From CAZESH01 sp964514665 (GTDB lineage: Bacteria > Bacillota > Bacilli > Paenibacillales > KCTC-25726), in assembly GCA_964514665.1 (NCBI GenBank), contig CAZESH010000126.1, positions 1-11,363 on the forward strand: a stretch of DNA of 11,363 nt, given 5' to 3'. The notes under the pieces were generated by a model, which was given only the letters and a program-made list of their open reading frames with translations, did not search any database and was not told the origin of the DNA. Below are positions 4,874 to 11,336 of the stretch, in pieces. The first letter of the stretch is position 1, and every line of letters starts with the position of its first letter. The position numbers and the translations under genes were made by a program.

Positions 4874-7495
4874 ATGAAAACGGTGCAAAGAACGAAGAAA
4901 CTTGAAGGATTAAGCGAAAAAATATTTCTCGACCGCTATGCGAAGAAGGATGCCGATACCAATAATACCAAGGTTGGCGATGTCGTGCTGCTGCTGACAA
5001 AGGACGATCCCAAATTTCCCGCCAAGGAAGTCGGGGAAGTGATCGAACGAAACGGCAAAAAGGTCAAAGTGCAGCTTCGCAGCGGCAGTGTCGTGGAATC
5101 CGAAATCGACAAATTAACCCTTAATATAGAGAAAACGCCCGATCAAATGTGGGACCGTTTGGCCAAAGCGATGGCTTCGGTGGAAGCCACACCGCAGAAG
5201 AAGAAGGAATGGAACGAGAAATTCCGCTATATTCTGGAGGACTGGAAGCTTGTTCCCGGCGGGCGGATTGCCGCAGGAGCCGACGCCAGCGACGAGCTGA
5301 CGCTGTTCAATTGCTACGTGATTCCTTCGCCTAAAGACAGCAGGGGCGGAATCATGGGCACGCTTTCGGAAATGACCGAGATCATGTCGCGCGGCGGCGG
5401 CGTCGGAATCAACCTGTCCTCGCTGCGTCCAAGAAGGTCTCTGGTTCGCGGAGTCAACGGATCTTCAAGCGGCGCTGTCTCTTGGGGCGGTCTTTTCAGC
5501 TACACCACCGGATTGATCGAGCAGGGCGGAAGCCGGCGCGGCGCTTTGATGCTGATGATCAACGACTGGCATCCCGATGTTGTCGATTTCATCACCGTCA
5601 AATCGCAGATGGGCCAAATCACCAATGCCAACCTGTCGGTTTGCGTCAGCAACGGCTTCATGAAGGCAGTCAAGGAAGATTTGGACTGGGATCTGATCTT
5701 TCCCGACACCGGGGATCCGGAGTACAACGAGCTGTGGGACGGAAATTTGGACAAGTGGAAGGAACTGGGCAAGAAAACGGTCGTTTATAAAACGGTAAAA
5801 GCCCGCGACGTATGGCATTCGATTATCGAATCGGCCTGGAAATCTGCGGAGCCGGGCGTCGTATTCATGGAGTATTACAACCAGATGTCCAACAGCTGGT
5901 ATTTCAATCCGATCATTTCCACCAATCCTTGCGGCGAACAAGGTCTGCCGGCTTGGGGCGTGTGCAACCTGTCGGCGGTCAACCTGTCCAAGTTTTACGA
6001 TGCGGACCAGCATGACGTCGCATGGGACGAACTGGCCAAGGTCGTGCAATATTCCGTGCGCTTCCTGGACAACGTGATCGATAAAACGCCGTATCATTTC
6101 CCGGAAAATGAAGAGAACCAGAAAAACGAACGCCGCGTGGGACTCGGCTCGATGGGGCTTGCCGAGCTGATGATCAAGCTGAAAATCCGTTACGGCAGCA
6201 AGGAATCGCTTGAATTCCTGGATAAGATTTACGGCTTTATGGCGCGCGAAGCTTACCTGGCTTCCTCGGAGATTGCCGCGGAGAAAGGCTCCTTCCGCAA
6301 GTTCGAAAGCGATAAATTCCTGCAAAGCGGGTTCATGAAGCATATGACGAGCGTATTTCCCGAAGTCGGCGCTTCCATCCAGAAGAACGGCATGCGCAAC
6401 GTCACCGTCATCACGCAGGCTCCGACGGGCAGCACGGGTACGATGGTGGACACCTCGACGGGAATTGAACCGTACTTTGCCTTTGAATATTTCCGTCAAA
6501 GCCGGCTCGGTCTGGATAAGCAGTATGTGCCGATTGCCCAGCAGTGGAAGGATGAAAATCCGGGACAACCGCTTCCCGATTATTTCACGACATCGGTTGA
6601 TTTGTCCGCGGAGGATCATATCCGCGTGCAGGCCGCGATCCAAAAATGGGTCGATAGCTCGATTTCCAAAACGGCCAACTGTCCGAATGACTTTACCGTA
6701 GAGGAAACAAAGAATCTGTATGAACTGGCCTTCGATCTTGGCTGCAAGGGCGTGACGATTTACCGTGACGGCAGCCGCGATGTACAGGTGCTGACGCACA
6801 ACAAGGAAGAAAAGAAGGAAGAAGACAAGCAGCCGGTTGTTCAGGCGGCGGAAGCAGCTGCAGATGGCGGAGAAGCTACGGCGGTGGAGAACCTCTCCAG
6901 CACGCTGAACGTGCAGGTCAACCAACAGCAGAAGGAAGTATTCGACAAGGAATACCGCAGACGCCCGCAGGTATTGCGCGGCTCGACTTATAAAATCAAT
7001 ACGCCGTTCGGCATGGCTTATATTACAATCAACGACTTGAACGGCACGCCGGGCGAAATTTTCCTCAACGTGGGCAAGGCCGGTTCCGACGTGTTCGCCA
7101 TGTCCGAGGCGCTCGGGCGGGTATGCTCCTTGTTCCTGCGCTACGGCGATCATGGCAACAAGGTGGCGCTGCTCACCAAGCATCTGAAAGGCATCGGCGG
7201 CAGCGGGGCGATCGGCTTCGGAGCCAACCGTGTGGAATCGATCGCAGACGCTGTAGCCAAAGCGTTGGAAATGCACGAGGAAGCAAACAGCGGCTCAGAG
7301 CATCACCATCACATCGCCGTCGAGCCAGCGGCTCCGGCTATCCCGGAACCGACGGCCGATGCCGGCGGAGACCAACCCAAAGCCGGCTTCTCGCAATCGT
7401 CCACCGACCTTTGCCCAGGCTGCGGCTCCGCCGCCCTGATCAACGTCGAAGGCTGCAAAACCTGCACCAACTGCGGATATAGCAAGTGTTCGTAA
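4874..7495 (+). CDS. nrdJ: Vitamin B12-dependent (class II) ribonucleotide reductase
   Basis: The 873-residue protein is an adenosylcobalamin-dependent ribonucleotide reductase, making deoxyribonucleotides without oxygen or an iron subunit. Compared with Thermotoga NrdJ, Cys353 in NPCGEQ is the thiyl-radical residue with Asn351 and Glu355. Cys147 (LFNCYVIP) and Cys364 (WGVCNLS) are the redox pair. SRGGGVGINLSSLRP (172-186) and QAPTGSTGTM further on are conserved core motifs. A low-complexity acidic linker (about 655-690) leads to a TSCPD-type domain (about 697-803) and a zinc-ribbon-like tail with Cys847, 850, 861, 864, 867 and 872. Residues 33-86 form an extra beta-rich segment between the DRYAKKD and MWDRLAKAM motifs, beyond the family core. 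The start at 4874 is set by GGGAGGG seven bases upstream; an upstream in-frame ATG (4805) has no such site. It is a single-gene unit with its own promoter and terminator. Confidence 0.96.
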   Translation: MKTVQRTKKLEGLSEKIFLDRYAKKDADTNNTKVGDVVLLLTKDDPKFPAKEVGEVIERNGKKVKVQLRSGSVVESEIDKLTLNIEKTPDQMWDRLAKAMASVEATPQKKKEWNEKFRYILEDWKLVPGGRIAAGADASDELTLFNCYVIPSPKDSRGGIMGTLSEMTEIMSRGGGVGINLSSLRPRRSLVRGVNGSSSGAVSWGGLFSYTTGLIEQGGSRRGALMLMINDWHPDVVDFITVKSQMGQITNANLSVCVSNGFMKAVKEDLDWDLIFPDTGDPEYNELWDGNLDKWKELGKKTVVYKTVKARDVWHSIIESAWKSAEPGVVFMEYYNQMSNSWYFNPIISTNPCGEQGLPAWGVCNLSAVNLSKFYDADQHDVAWDELAKVVQYSVRFLDNVIDKTPYHFPENEENQKNERRVGLGSMGLAELMIKLKIRYGSKESLEFLDKIYGFMAREAYLASSEIAAEKGSFRKFESDKFLQSGFMKHMTSVFPEVGASIQKNGMRNVTVITQAPTGSTGTMVDTSTGIEPYFAFEYFRQSRLGLDKQYVPIAQQWKDENPGQPLPDYFTTSVDLSAEDHIRVQAAIQKWVDSSISKTANCPNDFTVEETKNLYELAFDLGCKGVTIYRDGSRDVQVLTHNKEEKKEEDKQPVVQAAEAAADGGEATAVENLSSTLNVQVNQQQKEVFDKEYRRRPQVLRGSTYKINTPFGMAYITINDLNGTPGEIFLNVGKAGSDVFAMSEALGRVCSLFLRYGDHGNKVALLTKHLKGIGGSGAIGFGANRVESIADAVAKALEMHEEANSGSEHHHHIAVEPAAPAIPEPTADAGGDQPKAGFSQSSTDLCPGCGSAALINVEGCKTCTNCGYSKCS

Positions 7496-7521
7496 AAAAA
7501 GGGCCTTCGGGCCCTTTTTTT
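7494..7521 (+). terminator. Intrinsic terminator of nrdJ
   Basis: GGGCC, the stable tetraloop TTCG and GGCCC (7501-7514) are flanked by seven A's and seven T's, giving a stem of up to 12 pairs with a T-tract. The nrdJ stop codon is part of the structure. Confidence 0.95.
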
Positions 7522-7673
7522 GAATGTGAGGAATCTTCAAAGCTGCCAAAATGACCTCAACTGATAATAATTTTGGCTCATGAAAAATGAAAGGAATTTC
7601 GATTATTCATCATATTGTATAAATATACATCGCGGGTAAATATGCAATAAAATGAATAAACAGTACATCTCAA

Positions 7674-7714
7674 GGAGCGGTTGTTCAATATGCAACTGCT
7701 CCTTTTTTATTTTT
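7674..7714 (+). terminator. Orphan intrinsic terminator
   Basis: GGAGCGGTTG and CAACTGCTCC form a 10-pair stem (one G-U) with a nine-base loop, followed by TTTTTTATTTTT. The nrdJ terminator lies about 150 bases upstream and no gene is seen between them. It may end a small RNA from 7522-7673, catch read-through, or be left over from a lost gene. TATAAA at 7618-7623 is a possible -10 but has no good -35. Confidence 0.75.
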
Positions 7715-7903
7715 ATGATGGGCTTGTTTAGAAAATCGTTTTGTTAATAAAAAATCGGCATGATGATTTAGGGTTAGAGGTGTTTCATATGAACGGATTC
7801 CGTTTTGGAGTTCTTCAATAAAACAAATACATAAAGAGAGACGTTGATTAAGCTAAACGGGCAGAAATGTGAAATTATGAAGACCATTTATTACATCCAA
7901 CTG

Positions 7904-7912
7904 TGTTAAAAT
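7904..7912 (+). promoter_or_regulatory. Extended -10 promoter of the small membrane protein gene
   Basis: TGT followed by TAAAAT is an extended -10 (TGn plus five of six consensus bases). It lies 24 bases upstream of the start codon and just before the ribosome binding site. The -35 is weak, as is usual for this promoter class. Confidence 0.5.
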
Positions 7913-7936
7913 TGATGCGAGAAAGGGGGAATCGAT

Positions 7937-8152
7937 TTGATATTTCAAACCTTAACGGGACAATTATCAGTGGTAATGACGTTTGGACTAGGAGCTTTGT
8001 TAATTGCGTTATTTCCAATATTACGTAAGGAAAGTATTTACTTTGCTTGGTTCAGTTTTATAATGGGAATTTTGGTTTGGCTCTTATTAGTTTGGTTTAC
8101 CTTCGCTAATGCCGTAATTCGATATCAAATTATTCATTATGGGCTTCATTAA
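7937..8152 (+). CDS. Small two-helix membrane protein, function unknown
   Basis: The 71-residue hydrophobic protein starts with TTG at 7937. The start is supported by AAAGGGGG ending seven bases upstream and an extended -10 promoter before that. Two membrane helices are visible, about residues 10-29 and 36-60, separated by the short basic turn RKES. There is no signal peptidase site and no catalytic motif. I do not recognise the family. The coding region is AT-rich, unlike nrdJ before it. It faces the DUF3888-like gene, and a shared hairpin near 8254-8281 can stop both. Signals around the start make it a likely real gene; it could be a bacteriocin-immunity-like or stress membrane peptide, but nothing shows that. 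Confidence 0.65.
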   Translation: MIFQTLTGQLSVVMTFGLGALLIALFPILRKESIYFAWFSFIMGILVWLLLVWFTFANAVIRYQIIHYGLH

Positions 8153-8200
8153 ACTAAAGGGAAACGTTTGTGCGTCTTGCTGAGCGGCGGACTTGTTTGC

Positions 8201-8236
8201 TGAAATAACGGGCAGCATTTCAGTTGAGTAAAAGAG
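8201..8236 (+). repeat. Intergenic repeat copy (GGGCAGCAT type)
   Basis: TGAAATAACGGGCAGCAT, then TTC, AGTTGAGT and AAAGAG closely match 10410-10444 (TGAAGTAAAGGGCAGCAT, AGTTGAAT, TAAGAG). A shorter relative ending in GGGCAG is at 7844-7864. All copies lie outside genes in the accessory part. Confidence 0.5.
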
Positions 8237-8242
8237 AGATTT

Positions 8243-8284
8243 CAATTAGAAAAGACCACTCCATCAGCGTTGGAAGTGATCATT
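8243..8284. repeat. Left copy of a direct repeat bracketing the DUF3888-like gene
   Basis: The first 24 bases (8243-8266) match 9096-9119 at 23 positions. After a three-base gap the similarity continues through TTGG, AGTG and TC. This copy overlaps the last codons (DHFQR, stop) and terminator of the DUF3888-like gene. Confidence 0.7.
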
Positions 8285-8293
8285 GTTTTTTTT
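8250..8293. terminator. Bidirectional terminator between convergent genes
   Basis: GACCACTCC and GGAAGTGATC (8254-8281) form an imperfect stem with one mismatch and one bulge. The minus-strand transcript is followed by TTTTCTAATT and the plus-strand transcript, after ATTG, by TTTTTTTT. It can serve the small membrane protein gene and the DUF3888-like gene. Confidence 0.65.
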
Positions 8294-9049
8294 AGATGTT
8301 TGCTTAAACACCATATACCAAAGAAGTTTCTTTGGCATTATCTTACCTTGTTTGCTTTCTTTTTTGATAATTTGCCAAGTATCATTTTCTTTTCTTAGGG
8401 TGTAAACAAAGTTAGTGCCGTCAGCTTTCTTGAAAAAAATGTAGCCTTGATTGTGTTTGATGAACGTGAATGGTGCTACAACATTTATTTCTGGTGGATT
8501 TATGTCTGGTGTTAATTTATCCTTAAAAATCCCTTCGTTTAACTGTATGAGCGATTTTAAGCTGCCATCTTGGGATTCTGATAAATATCTCAAAGTATCA
8601 AGTTCATATTTTTGATATGATTTCAAATTAATATTGAATGTATTCTGAATGTCCATAAGAACATCACTTTTGAATATCTCAATTTTCTGTTCCCATTCAT
8701 CTCCTTTATGTTCGTAATTAGTTACCCTTACTTCTGATGGCTCTATTTTCAATGTAATTGTATCTGTTCCATAAGGTGGGTTATGTGCATGTTCAAATGT
8801 GGTTAGCTGCATTTTTACAACGAAGGAATACTGTAATTCACCAATTCTTTTTATGTCGAGAATTTTCATGTCCATGAATTGTTTTATTTCTTGATAATAG
8901 CTGTTAACTGCTCTACTTATGTGTGGAAGGAGGGTTGAAAGTAAAGCATCGTGAGTAAGTTTTTCTTGAGGTTCTTGCTGTTGGGCTTGGACACCATATG
9001 GAAAAAGAATAAGGATAGTAATGCAAACAACAATAATATATTTTTTCAT
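8264..9049 (-). CDS. Secreted DUF3888-like protein
   Basis: The 261-residue protein has a clear signal peptide: basic MKKY, a hydrophobic stretch IIVVCITILILF and a probable cleavage after VQA at residue 22. It is therefore exported or surface-held; no lipobox cysteine follows. Residues about 32-120 (ALLSTLLPHISRAVNSYY, then a strand-rich part with HNPPYGTDTITLKI) resemble DUF3888, an uncharacterised domain of Bacillales exported proteins. The C-terminal half (about 150-261) is polar and strand-rich, ending in a WQIIKKE-type strand like many secreted lipoprotein-like folds. The start is supported by GAGGTGA four bases upstream. The gene is AT-rich, stands alone and lies between two copies of a terminator-like repeat. 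The family assignment is from memory of the motif and moderately sure; function is unknown. Confidence 0.75.
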   Translation of the reverse strand: MKKYIIVVCITILILFPYGVQAQQQEPQEKLTHDALLSTLLPHISRAVNSYYQEIKQFMDMKILDIKRIGELQYSFVVKMQLTTFEHAHNPPYGTDTITLKIEPSEVRVTNYEHKGDEWEQKIEIFKSDVLMDIQNTFNINLKSYQKYELDTLRYLSESQDGSLKSLIQLNEGIFKDKLTPDINPPEINVVAPFTFIKHNQGYIFFKKADGTNFVYTLRKENDTWQIIKKESKQGKIMPKKLLWYMVFKQTSKKNNDHFQR

Positions 9050-9095
9050 TTATTCACCTCATGCTTATGCTTTCCAAATAAATACAAAGTATGAG

Positions 9096-9134
9096 CAATT
9101 AGAAAAGACCAGTCCATCATTGGGAGTGGTCGAT
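9096..9134. repeat. Right copy of the direct repeat, terminator-like
   Basis: This copy matches 8243-8284 and on the minus strand folds as GACCACTCC with GGACTGGTC (one mismatch) followed by TTTTCTAATT, a terminator for a minus-strand transcript. No minus-strand gene remains upstream of it. In the same frame as the left copy it reads DHSQ-stop, against DHFQR-stop there. Confidence 0.65.
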
Positions 9135-9256
9135 GGTGAACATGACCATTTTTGAAGGATTCTCCCCATCTGCTCTCGAATTGAAGAATTATCCTAAGCT
9201 GTAATCAGTGTTATTCATGGTCAGAAGTATTTTCATAGGAAAGGGAGTTTTTACAG

Positions 9257-10375
9257 ATGCGCAAACGAGAGTGGACACTGTTGTTCTCCAAGTATAACCT
9301 GCGAGCAGTTCTCGAAAACCAACTAAAGATGATTGGTGATAGGGTACTTCAGATCGACCTAAAACACTTCGATTCCCAATCCAATGAATTTTTGGCGGCT
9401 GAAGTAGCATCGAATCTCGTTGTTACTCCTCTAAATATTCATGAAGACGACATTTCGGTTAGCGTCGAGGACGTAAAGGTAGATGTCAGCAATGATTTTA
9501 ATCGAGTAGTTCTCGATAGATCACGTCCCGCTTATATCGATGGTGTGGAAGTAACCTATCATGTACCTTTCTCTGGGGATGAAGAGTTATGGCATTGCCA
9601 ACCAAGCTCGTTCACATTTAATCCGCCAAGAGCGGTTATTTACAATAAGGAACTTCGTTTTCCATATGATAGGCCAGGACGAGAGATTACTGAAACGAAA
9701 CGGTTATTTAATGAAGACCTCACGAGTCTGAAGTCGTGGCTGCCTTGGGTTAATCAGCAGGTTTCGGAGTTCAACGCTTCGTTGGAATTGAAGGCGCGAC
9801 AATCTGTTGTTCAGCGCAGAGCCGACCTTAATAAGACAAAAGATGATGTTGCTTCTCTAGGCTTCAAAGTACGGGGGACCGGTGTAGCGCCCATTCAAAT
9901 AAAGCCACAAGAAACGCCAACCGAACGACGTAAGCGCACTCGGGAGAGGGTAAAACGCGTATATGACGTTGCCTTGTCCTTTGCTGGCGAGAACCGCGAT
10001 TATGTAGAGCAAGTCGCGGAACATCTAACAAACTTGGGAGTTACGGTGTTTTATGACCGATTCGAACAGGTGAATCTTTGGGGGAAAGACCTTGCAGAGC
10101 ATCTCGGGGAGGTATACGGTAAGAACTCAAGATTTGTTGTGTTGTTCCTCTCCAGAGCTTATGCTTCAAAGGCCTGGCCAAACCATGAGAAACAGTTCGC
10201 ACTTGGCCGTCGTCTGTCAGGGGACAGAGAGATGATTCTCCCCGTTCGATTTGATGATACCGAAATTCCGGGCCTTCCCCCGACAATCGGATACTTAGAT
10301 TTGCGAGTGCTCACGCCAGACAAACTGGCTGAGTTAATTCGGCAGAAAGTCGATTCTGACGAGGTTGAAGTTTAA
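9257..10375 (+). CDS. TIR-domain protein with uncharacterised N-terminal domain
   Basis: The 372-residue protein has no signal peptide or membrane helix. Residues 236-350 are a TIR domain: strand YDVALSFAGE (236-245), VTVFYDRFE (262-270), LWGKDLAEHLGEVY (274-287), FVVLFLSRAYASKAWPNHE (293-311) and MILPVRFDDTEIPGL (326-340). Glu311 in W-x-x-x-E is at the place of the catalytic Glu of NAD-cleaving TIR enzymes, so NADase activity is plausible. Bacterial TIR proteins are mostly antiviral effectors. Residues 1-135 are strand-rich and 145-200 helical (SWLPWVNQQVSEFN, then RQSVVQRRADL), followed by a basic linker (222-234). I recognise no named domain there; it may be the sensor or oligomerisation part. 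The start is supported by AAGGGAG nine bases upstream. Its base composition is intermediate between nrdJ and the AT-rich neighbours. No Thoeris ThsA, CBASS or other partner gene is visible. Confidence 0.88.
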   Translation: MRKREWTLLFSKYNLRAVLENQLKMIGDRVLQIDLKHFDSQSNEFLAAEVASNLVVTPLNIHEDDISVSVEDVKVDVSNDFNRVVLDRSRPAYIDGVEVTYHVPFSGDEELWHCQPSSFTFNPPRAVIYNKELRFPYDRPGREITETKRLFNEDLTSLKSWLPWVNQQVSEFNASLELKARQSVVQRRADLNKTKDDVASLGFKVRGTGVAPIQIKPQETPTERRKRTRERVKRVYDVALSFAGENRDYVEQVAEHLTNLGVTVFYDRFEQVNLWGKDLAEHLGEVYGKNSRFVVLFLSRAYASKAWPNHEKQFALGRRLSGDREMILPVRFDDTEIPGLPPTIGYLDLRVLTPDKLAELIRQKVDSDEVEV

Positions 10376-10409
10376 GTCCTCTAAGGCCCCCTCGTGTTTA
10401 GACTAATAT

Positions 10410-10444
10410 TGAAGTAAAGGGCAGCATAGTTGAATTGATAAGAG
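10410..10444 (+). repeat. Intergenic repeat copy upstream of a membrane protein gene
   Basis: This is the partner of 8201-8236. It ends in AAGAGG, directly against the GTG proposed as start of the next gene, so the apparent ribosome binding site there may belong to the repeat. Confidence 0.5.
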
Positions 10445-10879
10445 GTGAATGCAATACATCCTACCACGATAATTGAAATGATTATTATTTTTGGTATTAT
10501 CCTTGGAATCGGATTATTAGCATTTTTATTACGTAAAAGATTCAGAATAATTGTATGGGGTATGTTGTGCTTGATTTCAATCCTGGTGATATTCTTTTAT
10601 TCCTCAAGGCCGTTTATTGTAGAGCATCAAACAAATACAGCCATTGCGAAATTGGAAAGACATCTTAGAGAAATGTACCCTGAAGATATATGGCGTATTG
10701 CGGATACGGACGAACATGAGATACATTCTGTAATATATCTTCATGTAATATTTGGAAGCGAACCGGAGGTTGTGTATGAATACAGTGTAAAAGAAACAGA
10801 AATAGAGCAAGTCGATATGTGGATGTTATCGGGTCACTCCGTATCAGACAGTGGGATTAAGCCACAGCATGTCGAATGA
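10445..10879 (+). CDS. Membrane protein with extracytoplasmic domain, function unknown
   Basis: The open frame encodes 144 residues from GTG at 10445. Two membrane helices (about 8-29 and 36-54), separated by the basic RKRFR loop, are followed by a polar domain of about 90 residues with alternating strands (HSVIYLHVIFGSEPEVVYEYSV). That C-terminal part resembles small PepSY-like exported domains only in general shape; I cannot name a family. The start is uncertain: the GTG has no ribosome binding site at proper distance, because AGAGGTGA overlaps it. The next in-frame ATG (10478) would trim the first 11 residues and also has no clear site. AUA at 10454 is at the right spacing, so the true start codon may have been lost. 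The gene is AT-rich and followed by a good terminator. Confidence 0.6.
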   Translation: MNAIHPTTIIEMIIIFGIILGIGLLAFLLRKRFRIIVWGMLCLISILVIFFYSSRPFIVEHQTNTAIAKLERHLREMYPEDIWRIADTDEHEIHSVIYLHVIFGSEPEVVYEYSVKETEIEQVDMWMLSGHSVSDSGIKPQHVE

Positions 10880-11195
10880 AGAAAAGAACGATTACGCTAA
10901 CTGATAGCTTAACATTTACCGCCCGAAGGCGGTCTTTTTGTCTTTACCAAAGAAAAAGGTGGTAAAACTAACGCCAATATGTTGTCGATATATCTGCCAA
11001 TTCAGTTGCCGTTTTACAAATAGCACATTGCATTTTCCTGTGGGGAAAGCAGGTGAATTGTTACTTCTAAGCGAATAAGTATCGTAAAGTATTGTCGATT
11101 TTTCGATTGTAAATGAAGCAGTAAGATATGGGATTTACTTTCTCGAGATAGCAATGTTCAATTATAGAAGTTGCATTAATTTAGGAGGACTTATA
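10880..11195. other. Non-coding stretch before the hsdM remnant
   Basis: These 316 bases hold the terminator at 10918-10945 and otherwise no gene I can support. An imperfect dyad TCGA-TTTT-TCGA lies near 11097-11108. No convincing promoter for the hsdM remnant is seen. Confidence 0.55.
10918..10945 (+). terminator. Intrinsic terminator after the membrane protein gene
   Basis: ACCGCC, the loop CGAA and GGCGGT (10918-10933) are followed by CTTTTTGTCTTT. It lies 39 bases past the stop of the membrane protein gene. Confidence 0.85.
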
Positions 11196-11336
11196 GTGGA
11201 TCAAAAATTACATAATCAAGTAGTGAATTTTATATGGAGTATTGCGGACGATTGTTTACGTGATGTATATGTCCGTGGAAAATACAGAGACGTAATATTG
11301 CCAATGACTGGAGTTGTCAAAAAAAGTGCAGTTTGA
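11196..11336 (+). pseudogene. hsdM: Truncated N-terminus of type I restriction-modification methyltransferase subunit
   Basis: The frame starts with GTG at 11196, six bases after a perfect AGGAGGA, and codes for 46 residues. The first 38 residues (DQKLHNQVVNFIWSIADD, then LRDVYVRGKYRDVILPMT) match the start of HsdM, the methylation and specificity-partner subunit of type I restriction systems. HsdM would then continue with V-(I/L)-R-R-(L/F)-D and run to roughly 500 residues or more. Here the reading changes after base 11309 to GVVKKSAV and stops at 11334-11336. A run of seven A's lies at 11319-11325, and both other forward frames stay open to the window edge. A frameshift, a deletion junction or a replaced 3' part are all possible; the window ends 27 bases later. 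The intact start signals suggest recent breakage. Confidence 0.6.

Larger units (their letters stand above)
7522..7936. other. Gene-poor AT-rich region after nrdJ
   Basis: These 415 bases hold no convincing gene. They contain an orphan terminator (7674-7714), a copy of a short intergenic repeat ending in GGGCAG (7844-7864) and the promoter of the small membrane protein gene. Short open frames, for example at 7580 and 7789, lack ribosome binding sites or are only ten to twenty codons long. Composition shifts sharply to A+T relative to nrdJ. Confidence 0.6.

Noticed and set aside
4697..4888. Small minus-strand open frame across the nrdJ start
   Set aside because: It overlaps the nrdJ leader and start, lacks a ribosome binding site and shows no protein features.
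5465..7276. Minus-strand open frame of about 600 codons opposite nrdJ
   Set aside because: It lies wholly antisense to a clear, conserved nrdJ, has no recognisable domain, and is explained by the codon bias of the GC-rich sense gene.
9189..9410. Minus-strand open frame opposite the TIR gene start
   Set aside because: It is antisense to the TIR coding region, with no ribosome binding site or recognisable product.
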